Source of the DNA: an uncultured Clostridia bacterium
GTDB lineage: Bacteria > Bacillota > Clostridia > TANB77 > CAG-508
Assembly (NCBI GenBank): GCA_947628715.1
Contig: CANRAW010000001.1
Coordinates: forward strand, 62,001-126,000
DNA: 64,000 nucleotides
Reading direction: 5' to 3'
Below, piece by piece: positions 1-7,481 of this stretch; within the stretch, counting starts at the first letter, position 1, and each line of letters begins with the position of its first letter. Under the pieces are notes generated by a model. That model had not been told where the DNA came from. It did no database searches and saw only the letters and a list, made by a program, of their open reading frames with translations. Made by a program: the position numbers and the translations under genes.

Positions 1-404
1 ACATCATCATCTGCTACATTCCCAAAATTTTTCTCTTCTCCTCTTATAATTAAAATTGTTTTTGTTTGTGGAAAAATAGTTTTAAATCTTTCAATATCTT
101 TAATTTCTCTCATATTTATAAATATGCAACAATTTGGATGTTTTGTCAATATTTCAGTTGTTTTAAATAAGACATTCATAAAACTAAAGTCACAATAACT
201 ATCAAAAGCAACTTTAAGGTCATATAAAAACTTTCTACCTTTTTTATTTTTCTTATGATCCCAACACGTAGCCCATGCTATTTCTTTAATTGCGTCTATT
301 ATTGAATAATAAAATATTTTTTCAGACGGAAAGGTTGAAATAATTGTATCAACAAATGTCTGCTTACCACTTCTTCCTTGACCGTTCAAAATAAAAATTT
401 TCAT
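1..404 (-). CDS. P-loop nucleotide kinase-like protein, partial (C-terminus off the left edge)
   Basis: The minus-strand frame opens with ATG at 404 after GAGGTGATATAA and stays open to base 1. Residues 6-15 read LNGQGRSGKQ, a Walker A P-loop. Further on are FINMREIKDIERF and a basic IIRGE segment. It aligns along its length with the complete protein at 3231-3740 (NGQGGSGKG; FIDMREKKDIDRF), so the two are paralogues. By family the fold is a dNMP or adenylate kinase-type NTPase that would phosphorylate nucleotides in the cytoplasm. The usual Lys-Gly/Asp of the P-loop is Lys-Gln here, so activity may differ. Family role is inferred; the paralogy is seen directly. Confidence 0.65.
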   Translation of the reverse strand, partial: MKIFILNGQGRSGKQTFVDTIISTFPSEKIFYYSIIDAIKEIAWATCWDHKKNKKGRKFLYDLKVAFDSYCDFSFMNVLFKTTEILTKHPNCCIFINMREIKDIERFKTIFPQTKTILIIRGEEKNFGNVADDD

Positions 405-527
405 TTATATCACCTCACTTATGAACAATTATATCCGCAGAAAATTATTGGCTATTTCAATTGCATCAATGTTGATATTATAATAGCTACCTTCTTTTTG
501 CAATAAAACTAAAATTTTAACTATAAA

Positions 528-552
528 AATAGAGTAGAACAATTACTCTACC
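528..552 (-). terminator. Hairpin terminator overlapping a stop codon
   Basis: TAGAGTA (530-536), loop, TACTCTA (544-550). Read on the minus strand it is followed by a T-rich run. It overlaps the TAA of the gene ending at 543. Confidence 0.5.
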
Positions 553-914
553 CTATTATTCTCTGCCCATAGTATATCCCTCTTATCAGGATATAACCTC
601 GCATTTTCATCAAACAAACTCTTCCACCTATCATCTAAGAAAAACTCCAATTGAAAAATTTTCCTCTTCAATACTGCAATTTTCTCACTATCAGTTTCAG
701 TTTCCAAACACCTATTATAATACTGATAATCTCTCTCAATTACCAAAGGTATATTCTTATCAAATACCTTATTATTCTTAGCATAACGTTTGGAATCTTT
801 TAAAATCTTATTCCAAAACTTAACTCCAAAAGGACTTTTATAATCATGGATTCTTTGGTTTTCTTTTACTAAATTCTTAATAACATTTTTCTTTGTTCTC
901 TTTACAGGCTTCAT
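543..914 (-). CDS. Small basic protein of unknown function
   Basis: 123 aa. ATG at 914 follows AAAGGAGGAATTATA, an excellent ribosome site. The N-terminus is very basic (KPVKRTKKNVIKN) and the rest is charged and helical, with Tyr- and Lys-rich stretches. There are no recognisable catalytic motifs, membrane segments or in-frame TAG. A TTGAAA/TATAAT promoter lies just upstream (944-972) and a terminator overlaps the stop, so it is probably a single-gene unit. A nucleic-acid-binding role is possible from the charge but not supported further. Confidence 0.65.
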   Translation of the reverse strand: MKPVKRTKKNVIKNLVKENQRIHDYKSPFGVKFWNKILKDSKRYAKNNKVFDKNIPLVIERDYQYYNRCLETETDSEKIAVLKRKIFQLEFFLDDRWKSLFDENARLYPDKRDILWAENNRVE

Positions 915-943
915 TATAATTCCTCCTTTTCAATTCTATTAAG

Positions 944-972
944 ATTATAGAATAATTTTGTTAGGATTTCAA
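944..972 (-). promoter_or_regulatory. Sigma70-type promoter (TTGAAA-17-TATAAT)
   Basis: On the minus strand the -35 TTGAAA (967-972) and -10 TATAAT (944-949) are separated by 17 bp. It points at the gene at 543-914. Confidence 0.65.
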
Positions 973-977
973 ATTTT

Positions 978-1352
978 TTATTTAATTGGTACTGAACCTC
1001 TGTTGCATAGGTCTGTTGCATAGGGAATTGGAGTAAGAGTTTTGTCAAAGGGATAGAGTTGGTAACAGATAGGACTATTTTGAGTGTGATAGAAAACTTC
1101 TCCCTTAAGACAAAGAATATGTTCGTTTTGGTTAATTGGTAGTAAGTTAAGTCTTAGTCTTAACTCGTCTCTATCTTTACTCGGGATTTGTTTAACAACC
1201 CATTCAATTGTTTCGTTTCTATCAATTCGAGCTAATTCTTCTCTTCGTCTAAGACTATTACAATAGAGCATTGCAGCGTAGGAATAGGCTTCGTTATAAT
1301 CGGTAAAGACAAGTTCTTTTTCAATTGTTTTATAGAGGTTATATGAACACAT
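978..1352 (-). CDS. Unknown protein; likely C-terminal half of a gene split by an in-frame TGA
   Basis: 124 aa from ATG 1352 to TAA 978. The same frame is open upstream as far as the TGA at 1569-1571 that ends the next gene, so only one TGA separates the two reading frames. The intervening 72 codons (protein-like: ERHLKINLSNEVLEKL...) contain no ATG, GTG or TTG, and no Shine-Dalgarno precedes ATG 1352. This suggests a nonsense-interrupted gene or TGA readthrough rather than an independent gene. The product is charged, with no motif I recognise. The start given here is therefore provisional. Confidence 0.45.
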   Translation of the reverse strand: MCSYNLYKTIEKELVFTDYNEAYSYAAMLYCNSLRRREELARIDRNETIEWVVKQIPSKDRDELRLRLNLLPINQNEHILCLKGEVFYHTQNSPICYQLYPFDKTLTPIPYATDLCNRGSVPIK

Positions 1353-1568
1353 TCTTTGTTCAAGACGTTTTTCGAGATAGTATTTTGTTTTACCTTTTCT
1401 TCGTAAGTCTATTACATATAGTCCAGAAGGTTTAGGAATTAGAATTTCGTTTTCGATTAACTTATTTATAATTTCGTTAGTTGCAGTTTTTATATTGATT
1501 GAACGTAGTTTTTCAAGTACCTCGTTAGATAGGTTAATTTTTAAGTGACGTTCAATAAAGGGAACTTT

Positions 1569-2483
1569 TCAAGCATCGTTCGCAGGAAAATTATTATCAA
1601 TCTCTTCAAGTTCTTTTTTAGTAAAGGTAAAGTCTTTTGACTTAGTAAAGGAATTGAAAGGCTCACCATCAATTACTTTATACTTGTTAATATCGAGAGT
1701 ATAGTTAGATAGAGCAAGATACTTACCGTCTAAATCGTTTACGGTTTTATCAAGTATTGAGAATTGGATTAGCGAGTGAGGTTCAAAATCTTCAAGCCAA
1801 AGGGCACTTGTTTCGATATAGTAAACAAGGTTATAGGTATAAGGGAGATTTAGGTCTCTTTTAATCTGTAGTGCCGCCACAGTCGAGTTGGTGTGAGGTT
1901 TGATAATAGGATTTGGCGGCGGCATAAAGAGAGAATTGGGGTTAGGATTTTCGTTTTTAGTAATCTTAATTTCTTCTTTAGTAATAGGATTTTCTTCTTT
2001 AGTAATAGGATTTTCTTTCTTAGTAATCTTAATTTCTTCTTTTCTAACTTCCTCAACAACTTTTTCTTTAACTTTAACAACTTCTTTTTCCTCTACTTTG
2101 TTCGCCGCCCGCCCATCAGGCGGGGCGGCGGCAGAACTATCTTCAATCAAGCTATCGCCACCGGCACTACAATCCTCAATCGTATCCTCAATTAAGTCTT
2201 TGGTGGCGGCACTTTGTACCTTATTACCTCTCTTAATACACCCACAAGATTGAACTGAACCACCTGTTAAGTTTGAGGTTGAAACAAGCAAATAGTTTTC
2301 TTGACTACAATCACATTTACATAACCAAGCTAATCTTTGTGATTTTTCTAAGTAACCTGCGGGATAGAGAGCAGTTAAATGTCCGAATTTTTGTCCTGTT
2401 ATATCTTTAAATCGTTTAGACTTAGGAACGATTTTCTCAGGCAAATTCGCTTTATCAACAAGATTTCTCACTTTACCATTCAC
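1569..2483 (-). CDS. AP2/HNH-associated zinc-finger-like DNA-binding protein with heptad-repeat linker
   Basis: 304 aa from ATG 2483. Residues about 30-85 read GQKFGHLTAL...WLCKCDCS...NLTGGSVQSCGC, the Cys-rich module found at the N-terminus of phage AP2/HNH-type proteins. An Ala/Gly-rich part follows, encoded by a GC-rich hairpin, then tandem 7-residue repeats (ITKEENP and variants), then a C-terminal domain of about 100 aa of unknown kind. No HNH catalytic core is visible. It may be a remnant or regulatory relative of homing enzymes. It ends in TGA; the same frame then continues open to 978. Its ATG lies four bases inside the neighbouring Dam gene. Confidence 0.55.
   Translation of the reverse strand: MNGKVRNLVDKANLPEKIVPKSKRFKDITGQKFGHLTALYPAGYLEKSQRLAWLCKCDCSQENYLLVSTSNLTGGSVQSCGCIKRGNKVQSAATKDLIEDTIEDCSAGGDSLIEDSSAAAPPDGRAANKVEEKEVVKVKEKVVEEVRKEEIKITKKENPITKEENPITKEEIKITKNENPNPNSLFMPPPNPIIKPHTNSTVAALQIKRDLNLPYTYNLVYYIETSALWLEDFEPHSLIQFSILDKTVNDLDGKYLALSNYTLDINKYKVIDGEPFNSFTKSKDFTFTKKELEEIDNNFPANDA
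1945..2049 (-). repeat. Five tandem 21-nt repeats inside a coding region
   Basis: Units start at 1945, 1966, 1987, 2008 and 2029, each 21 nt and related to GGATTTTCTTCTTTAGTAAT on the plus strand. They encode seven-residue repeats of the ITKEENP type. A related 21-nt series lies in non-coding DNA at 31681-31760. Confidence 0.8.
2103..2130. repeat. GC-rich inverted repeat inside a coding region
   Basis: CGCCGCCCGCC (2103-2113), loop CATCA, then GGCGGGGCGGCG, with one bulged base. It is the most GC-rich stretch of the window and encodes an Ala/Pro/Gly linker. Confidence 0.75.
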
Positions 2484-3229
2484 CTCTTATCTATAAAATA
2501 TAATTTCTCACAAGCTGATACATAATTATCTTTAGACATTGACCTCAAAACTCCATCTTTACTCCAAACTAAATCAAAACCATCAATTTCGTTTTGCTCA
2601 GAAATAAAAATAGGATTTGTTATTGCTTTTTCTTTAATCCAATTATAAAATTCTTCATAATTGAAATTACTGCAAATTCCATAGGGCTTGGTATTTTTAT
2701 AAGGTGGATCGAGATAAATTAAACTATTAGGCTCTATTTCTATTTCTCTATAATCACAACAAGAAAATTTAATTTTCTTATAATTTTCAGATTGAGATTG
2801 GAGATAGTGATTTTGTCTTACTTCTTTAAAATAGTTTCTTTTTGGTGTTGTTTTTGCATAACCTCTTGGAAATCCACCTCTTGCATAGGAGGAATACCAT
2901 TCAATTGCTCCTATTTCGTAGAGAGGAATTTTAGGATTAACCCAATTAGTTTTTCTCAATCTTTTGTATTCTTTATAAGCATTATCCCAATAATCTCTAC
3001 TACCATCTTCTGGGATTAAAGAAAAATCATCTTGTGCTTGTTTGTGAAGAGCAATTAAAGTCGGAGATAGGTCAGAACATATTATTTCATTACATTCTAT
3101 TTTATCTGCAACATTAGCTCCACCACAAAAAGGGTCAACGAAAGTTTTTATATTGTTTTCTTTTATATAATTGTTAATAATTGGTATTATTGATGATACT
3201 ATTTTATTTTTACTACCCATATACACCAT
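2480..3229 (-). CDS. dam: D12-class DNA adenine methyltransferase (Dam-like)
   Basis: 249 aa. It transfers a methyl group from S-adenosylmethionine to adenine N6 in DNA. The order of motifs fits the Dam/D12 family: MGSKNKI at the N-terminus, DPFCGGANV (SAM-binding motif I, residues about 33-41) and LDPPYKNT (catalytic DPPY, residues about 173-180). No in-frame TAG. It starts one base downstream of the kinase stop, so the two are probably translationally coupled. Dam enzymes usually recognise GATC, but this target is not shown by the sequence. A second, divergent Dam lies at 39983-40705. Confidence 0.9.
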   Translation of the reverse strand: MVYMGSKNKIVSSIIPIINNYIKENNIKTFVDPFCGGANVADKIECNEIICSDLSPTLIALHKQAQDDFSLIPEDGSRDYWDNAYKEYKRLRKTNWVNPKIPLYEIGAIEWYSSYARGGFPRGYAKTTPKRNYFKEVRQNHYLQSQSENYKKIKFSCCDYREIEIEPNSLIYLDPPYKNTKPYGICSNFNYEEFYNWIKEKAITNPIFISEQNEIDGFDLVWSKDGVLRSMSKDNYVSACEKLYFIDKR

Positions 3230-3230
3230 T

Positions 3231-3740
3231 TCACAACAACTCCTTTTTAGTAAATTCTAAAGCCTTATCTTTTAAATCTTCAATTGTTCCATTATTCTCA
3301 ACTACAATATCATAATCATAGTCAAAAACCTCATCATCAGCCATATTTCCACATTCTCTATAATCTCCTCTCTTAATTAAAATTGTTTTAGTATAATTAT
3401 AAATCTCCTTAAACCTATCAATATCTTTTTTCTCTCTCATATCAATAAAGATTATACTATAATTTTTTTCATTATCGATAATTCCTGCTGTTTTATTTAC
3501 AATTCTACTAAAACTAAAATTATTATAATTGTCAAGTAGTGTTTTTAAATTATAGAGAAAAAGTCTATCTTTATCTGTCTTATCTCCACTCCAACCAATT
3601 ACTTTAGCTAAATCTTTAACTGGGTCTATTATCGAATAATAGTGGAAATGGATATTGTTGTAGTAGTCTTTGATAAAGTTTACAAAAGTACCTTTACCAG
3701 AACCCCCTTGTCCATTTACTATATAAATTTTAGGATTCAT
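3231..3740 (-). CDS. P-loop deoxynucleoside monophosphate kinase-like protein
   Basis: 169 aa. ATG 3740 (six bases inside a longer TTG-start frame) follows GAGGTGATTGAT. Walker A is NGQGGSGKG, residues about 9-17. A conserved FIDMREKKDIDRF segment and a basic LIKRGDYRE (lid-like) follow, as in phage dNMP kinases. It would supply dNDPs for replication, alongside ThyX and dUTPase elsewhere in the window. It is paralogous to the partial gene at the left edge, with a Dam gene and an AP2-like gene between them. It overlaps the upstream gene by 11 bases. Substrate is inferred only from family resemblance. Confidence 0.7.
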   Translation of the reverse strand: MNPKIYIVNGQGGSGKGTFVNFIKDYYNNIHFHYYSIIDPVKDLAKVIGWSGDKTDKDRLFLYNLKTLLDNYNNFSFSRIVNKTAGIIDNEKNYSIIFIDMREKKDIDRFKEIYNYTKTILIKRGDYRECGNMADDEVFDYDYDIVVENNGTIEDLKDKALEFTKKELL

Positions 3741-4611
3741 TATCAATCACCTCGTTACTATTTATAATAGTAAAATTAGATAGGTCTTTTAATTTAATTT
3801 GCTCGTTAAGTATATTGTAATAGCCTATTATATTTGATTTGTTTTTTAAGTAAATTCCAAAGGTATAGAGTTGATTCATTAAGTCTTTATTTTCTTTTAT
3901 TTCTTCAAAATTTTTATTAAAATTATAAATAAAAATTCCGTTTAAATTCTCAACCTTATTTAAAACCTTTTCATTTTCTTCTAAAGAATCAGTTAAGTTA
4001 ATTAAGACTATAGAATTTTCTACTACCTCTATTGAATCTAAGTTAAGAGAACTATCAATATTACCTTTTTCTAACTCAGTATAAAGTTTAGTTTCCTTAG
4101 TTTCAATAATATCGTTCTTAATATAACCAATATGATAAAATATTTGTGCCGCCTTAATCTCTTCTAATGTAAAATTTTGAATAGGATGTACTGTTATATT
4201 AGGGAAATAATTAAATTTTTTCTTGTTCTTAATTACTTGATAAATAGGGTTATCAACTGAAATATAGATAACCTTATTACTATTGATTAACTTATTTAGC
4301 TTTCGTTTAGTAATAAACTTTTCTTTTTTAACATAGGAACGAGTATTGAATTTTCTACCATAGAAAAATAGTTGAAAATTTTTAATATTTGTTATAGATT
4401 TTAATAAACGATAGACAATTAAGCTTATTGTATCGTCTTGGTATTCAAGAATTAGGATTTTATCTTTGGGATTAAAGAAATTGAGAAAATAGTTTAATTG
4501 CTTTTGGATTAGGAAATTGGTTTGAGATTCAAGAGTAAGGATAGGATTAGGATAGTCTAAATTAAGACTATAGTGGAGAAGCTTATCGTTTATACTATTC
4601 ATTCTTTTCAC
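3730..4611 (-). CDS. Conserved-looking protein of unknown function
   Basis: 293 aa, ATG 4611 behind AAAGAGGTGAAAAGA. First gene of the leftward operon, directly downstream of a TTGATT-17-TATAAT promoter. The N-terminal half has alternating hydrophobic strands (ILILEYQDDTISLIVY; NKVIYISVDNPIYQVI) suggesting an alpha/beta fold. A stretch NFTLEEIKAAQIFYHIGY faintly recalls the C-terminal part of NAD synthetases, but no ATP-binding SGGxDS motif is present. No in-frame TAG. I do not assign a function. Confidence 0.65.
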   Translation of the reverse strand: MKRMNSINDKLLHYSLNLDYPNPILTLESQTNFLIQKQLNYFLNFFNPKDKILILEYQDDTISLIVYRLLKSITNIKNFQLFFYGRKFNTRSYVKKEKFITKRKLNKLINSNKVIYISVDNPIYQVIKNKKKFNYFPNITVHPIQNFTLEEIKAAQIFYHIGYIKNDIIETKETKLYTELEKGNIDSSLNLDSIEVVENSIVLINLTDSLEENEKVLNKVENLNGIFIYNFNKNFEEIKENKDLMNQLYTFGIYLKNKSNIIGYYNILNEQIKLKDLSNFTIINSNEVIDNES

Positions 4612-4623
4612 CTCTTTATTAAG

Positions 4624-4652
4624 ATTATATAATAATTATTTAGGGAAATCAA
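4624..4652 (-). promoter_or_regulatory. Leftward promoter (TTGATT-17-TATAAT)
   Basis: Minus-strand -35 TTGATT (4647-4652) and -10 TATAAT (4624-4629) with a 17-bp spacer, 13 bp upstream of the gene ending at 4611. It is likely to drive the left operon. Confidence 0.75.
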
Positions 4653-4677
4653 ATTGTTAATTAAGTTATTTGGATTA

Positions 4678-4706
4678 TTGACTTTTTAATTATTATTTAT
4701 TATAAT
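4678..4706 (+). promoter_or_regulatory. Rightward promoter (TTGACT-17-TATAAT)
   Basis: TTGACT 4678-4683, 17 bp, TATAAT 4701-4706. It is divergent from the leftward promoter 26 bp away. The transcript would run through the hairpin cluster at 4811-4915 before reaching the first gene. Confidence 0.8.
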
Positions 4707-4810
4707 TAGATTGAAGATAATAATAATAATAATTTATATAAAATATCTTATTTTATATATTATTATATAAATAAAGACTATAATAAAATAACTTTAAAGA
4801 CGTTATCTTA

Positions 4811-4915
4811 GAGTTAAAAGATTCCCTATTGTTCGCTACGCTCACAATAGGAAACTTTTAACTCTTGTGTGCCACGCCGCTACGCTCTGTGGCACACTTC
4901 TTTTCCAGAAAAGAA
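4811..4915. repeat. Cluster of three hairpins in a divergent intergenic region
   Basis: Hairpin 1: GAGTTAAAAGATTCCCTATTG... (4811-4832) pairs with 4844-4864 around the loop TCGCTACGCTC, with one mismatch and one bulge. Hairpin 2: GTGTGCCAC (4867-4875) / GTGGCACAC (4889-4897) with loop GCCGCTACGCTCT. Hairpin 3: TTCTTTTC / GAAAAGAA (4898-4915). Loops 1 and 2 share CGCTACGCTC. The rest of 4612-4942 is A/T-rich and holds only the promoters. Confidence 0.8.
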
Positions 4916-4942
4916 ATAAAGTATAATAAAAGAGGTGATAAT

Positions 4943-5107
4943 GTGTAGTAGAATTTTAATAGTGAGAATTGGTTATTACTTTTATTTTCTGTATTTGGTA
5001 CTAATATGGATAGAGATAAAATAAAAGAAATAGCTAATGAGGTAGGACTTCCAGAAGATAAAATAGACTATTATATTGAGAAAGCTGATGAGTTAAGGAA
5101 CAACTAA
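4943..5107 (+). CDS. Small protein, TAG-recoded at codons 2 and 3
   Basis: 54 aa if TAG is Gln. GTG 4943 follows GAGGTGATAAT, then TAG TAG, then an open frame to TAA. There is a short hydrophobic stretch (WLLLLFSVF, residues about 10-18) and a charged helical tail (DKIKEIANEVGLPEDKID). Under the standard code nothing could be made from GTG; a 33-aa product from the internal ATG 5009 is the alternative but lacks a ribosome site. It is the first gene after the rightward promoter. Function unknown. Confidence 0.5.
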
Positions 5108-5111
5108 TTTA

Positions 5112-5140
5112 TTGACTTTATATAAAATTATTTATATAAT
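5112..5140 (+). promoter_or_regulatory. Promoter (TTGACT-17-TATAAT)
   Basis: TTGACT 5112-5117 and TATAAT 5135-5140, 17 bp apart, 25 bp upstream of the HPr-like gene. Confidence 0.8.
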
Positions 5141-5164
5141 AATTAGTAGGAAGTGAGAATTGAG

Positions 5165-5428
5165 ATGTTTCGTTTAGTATATAAATTAAATAAAGATGTA
5201 GTAGCAAGAGATGCTGTTAATCTTTAGCAAGATTTAGGTTTATTAAAGTCTACAGTCCATATTGTAGCTAATGATAGGGTAATAAATGCTAAGTCGTTAA
5301 TAGGAATTTTATCTGCAAAAATGGAAATGGGGAATAGGATTGAGGTTAATTTTGACGAAATTGAGGACAAAGAAGCAATAATAGAAAGTTTTGATAAAAT
5401 AGGAAAACTGGAGGAGGGAATTGTGTGA
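5165..5428 (+). CDS. HPr-fold protein lacking the phosphorylatable histidine
   Basis: 87 aa with one TAG (codon 22). The pattern fits HPr: a short first strand, VARDAV where HPr has HARP, a long helix, then strands and NAKSLIGILSAKMEMGNRIEV (compare NAKSIMGVMSL.. of HPr) and a C-terminal helix (EDKEAIIESFDKI). HPr carries phosphate on a His in HARP; here that His is Val, so phosphotransfer chemistry is not expected. The start ATG 5165 lies beneath its own promoter, and the stop overlaps the next gene (GTGTGA). Its place at the head of a virion block suggests a structural or regulatory role; this is inference. Confidence 0.6.
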
Positions 5429-5712
5429 CGAATTATAATTGTGTAAAAGTTAGTGCAAAAGCTAATGAGAATATAATTCCTCTTTTGTTTAAAGGACTTA
5501 CAAATAATGTACCAAGTGGTAACAAATGTAAGGTTAAGTTTGTAGGATTTGAAGATGATGCAGGAACAGAGTTTAAGATAAATGGTTCTCCTAATATTGT
5601 TCCAAGTTAGGGATATTTTATTACACCTTTTGATGGTGAGAGATATTTGGATATTATGTCTTTAAGTTTTGATAAAGGAAAAACAGATTTTAAAATCTGG
5701 TTTATCTATTAA
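5425..5712 (+). CDS. Small beta-rich protein of unknown function
   Basis: 95 aa. GTG 5425 follows GGAGGGAATT and overlaps the preceding stop; one in-frame TAG (codon 62) precedes GYFITPFDGE. The sequence alternates hydrophobic and polar residues as in a beta sandwich and is Gly/Asn-rich. There are no cysteine clusters or catalytic motifs. Context (start of a fibre gene series) suggests a small virion or adaptor protein. Confidence 0.55.
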
Positions 5713-5728
5713 AAGGAGTTGGTATAAA

Positions 5729-6475
5729 ATGTCTTTTAATCCTTTTGAAGGTAGACAAAGTGGTTCGGGAAATAAATGGTATAATGGAACTGATGTTAGT
5801 GTTAAGAATGGAGAAGAAAGTTCTGAAACTGATGTGGTAGAGGTTGAAGATAAAGATAATAACAATTTAAAAAACGCTAAAGTTGGAGACTATTATCTTA
5901 ATACTGATACTGGTGATTTATTTCTTTGTACAGAACATAAGGAAGGAAAATCAAAATGGAAAAAGGTCTATAGCTTTAGTTCTTCTGGGACTGGTGTAAC
6001 TGCTGTAATTGAAGAAAAAGAAATTAAAAAAGACGATTGGAAAGAGGTTACAACTCCTGTTGAGCCGACACAAATAAGAACTATTGTTGATGAAGTTAAT
6101 GATAATAGTTTCGCTATTGAGAAAGATAAGCAGTATAGCTATGCTTTAGAATCAGATAAAGTTAAAACTGATAATTTAATTACAATTTCTTTAAAAACTG
6201 GAGTTTCTAAGGAAGTTTATGATGACTGCGCCGCAGCAAGAATATCTGCTCACGAACAAAAAGACGGCTCTCTTATCCTTTATTGTAACGGCAAGAAACC
6301 TACAAATGATATACCGTTAATGATTACTTATGAAGTAAAAAAAGACTATGTTACTAAAATAGGTGATACAGTAAATGATGTAATTTTTTAGGATAGTAAT
6401 TCTAATAAATATTATAAATTAGCTATTGAAAAAGGAGAAGTTTTTATTTAGGAAGTGAGTGATGAGGATGAGTAA
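5729..6475 (+). CDS. Putative fibre/appendage protein
   Basis: 248 aa, ATG 5729 after AAAAGGAGTTGGTATAAA. Two TAG codons lie near the C-terminus. The N-terminus has SFNPFEG...GNKWYNGTDVS and GDYYLNTDTGDLF...KWKKV, an arrangement repeated in the collagen-like protein at 10115 (SQFNPFNG...[23 protein letters not shown]...TWEKV). Such modules sit in phage tail-fibre and host-contact proteins. The C-terminal half is beta-rich. Under the standard code it would stop at 6389; reading TAG as Gln adds 29 residues. Role inferred from the shared module and context. Confidence 0.65.
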
Positions 6476-6932
6476 TGAGAAATTGTTTTTAGCCAAAGAA
6501 GTTGCAGGACAGATAAGTTCTGTAGAGCCGCCAGTAGAAGATAACGACAATGACGTAAGTAGTGATGAAGATAATATAACTTCTATTGCTATTCAACAAT
6601 TAAAACACTATAATGGTGCTTTTAATTCTAATGAAAAAGGGATAATAGAATTATCTAACAACTCAGGAGTTAAATTTACAACTTCTAATTCAATTGTACT
6701 ATCTGCAATTTGTGCTATAACTTATAATGGCAATTCTAATAGCACTATTTTAATTCCCTTTAACAAAACAGGACAGTGGTATTTAGGTTGTTATACTGTA
6801 TCAAATGAAGGTAATTTACAGCCTATTAAGAATCAAGAAGTTCAATGTTTGATATATTATTACTATACATCAGATATAATCTCGATATGGATGCTAAATA
6901 ATTTTGGAGGAATAATAAATGAAAGTATCTGA
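6462..6932 (+). CDS. Unknown beta-rich protein, probable appendage component
   Basis: 156 aa, no TAG. ATG 6462 is favoured by the TAGGAAG site; GTG 6459 and ATG 6468 are in frame. An acidic linker (residues about 20-37) precedes a domain rich in Thr, Asn and Tyr (TGQWYLGCYTVS). It overlaps the end of the previous gene and the start of the next, so it is in the same operon. No family recognised. Confidence 0.55.
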   Translation: MRMSNEKLFLAKEVAGQISSVEPPVEDNDNDVSSDEDNITSIAIQQLKHYNGAFNSNEKGIIELSNNSGVKFTTSNSIVLSAICAITYNGNSNSTILIPFNKTGQWYLGCYTVSNEGNLQPIKNQEVQCLIYYYYTSDIISIWMLNNFGGIINESI

Positions 6933-7467
6933 AATATTTTCAGAATTATCTCAACATTTAATAAAAGGCTTAATGGTACATAGTTAGTTAATGAATTTCT
7001 TTCTTTACTTAGGACTTGAAGGATATGCTTTAATGCACAAATATCATTACTTAGAAGAAAACGAAAATTATATTAAATTGTGTTGTTACTATCTCAAACA
7101 TTATAATACTGTAATAGAGGATAAGAGAGTTGAAGACCCCGAGATAATCCCTAAGAATTGGTTCTATGATAGTAATCACCATAGGACTGAAATATCAGAC
7201 TATGTTGAGTTTGGTGCTAATACTTGGGTAGAATGGGAACAGTCAACAAAGAACCTGTTGTAGTATTGTTATAACGAGTTAATTAAAATGAATGAAGGAG
7301 CGGCGGTACTATTCTTATCGGATTATATTAAAGATGTTGATGAGGAACTTGCTAAAGCTGAGAAAATGATGTTTGAGCTTGAATCGACTAAGTATGATAT
7401 GAGTTATGTGGTTGACGATTCTAAGGAAAAAGAAAAGGAATTTAGTAAAAAGAAAAAGAAAGATTAA
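6919..7467 (+). CDS. Ferritin-like helical protein
   Basis: 182 aa, ATG 6919 behind GGAGGAATAATAA, with TAG at codons 23 and 115. The helical pattern HSQLMNFFLYLGLEGYALMHKYHYLEE, followed by a Tyr/His-rich helix and a long C-terminal helix pair, matches small ferritin-like proteins seen next to virion genes in Firmicutes phages. There are several Glu and His residues but no canonical ExxH pair that I can place confidently, so metal binding is unproven. Both TAGs sit mid-helix at surface-type positions, consistent with Gln. The C-terminus is a Lys-rich tail (SKKKKKD). Confidence 0.45.
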
Positions 7468-7481
7468 GGAGGTGAGGAGAC

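Noticed and set aside
1893-2253. Plus-strand frames rich in Phe/Asn over the repeat region
   Set aside because: They are the complement of the heptad repeats of the real minus-strand gene and have no ribosome site.
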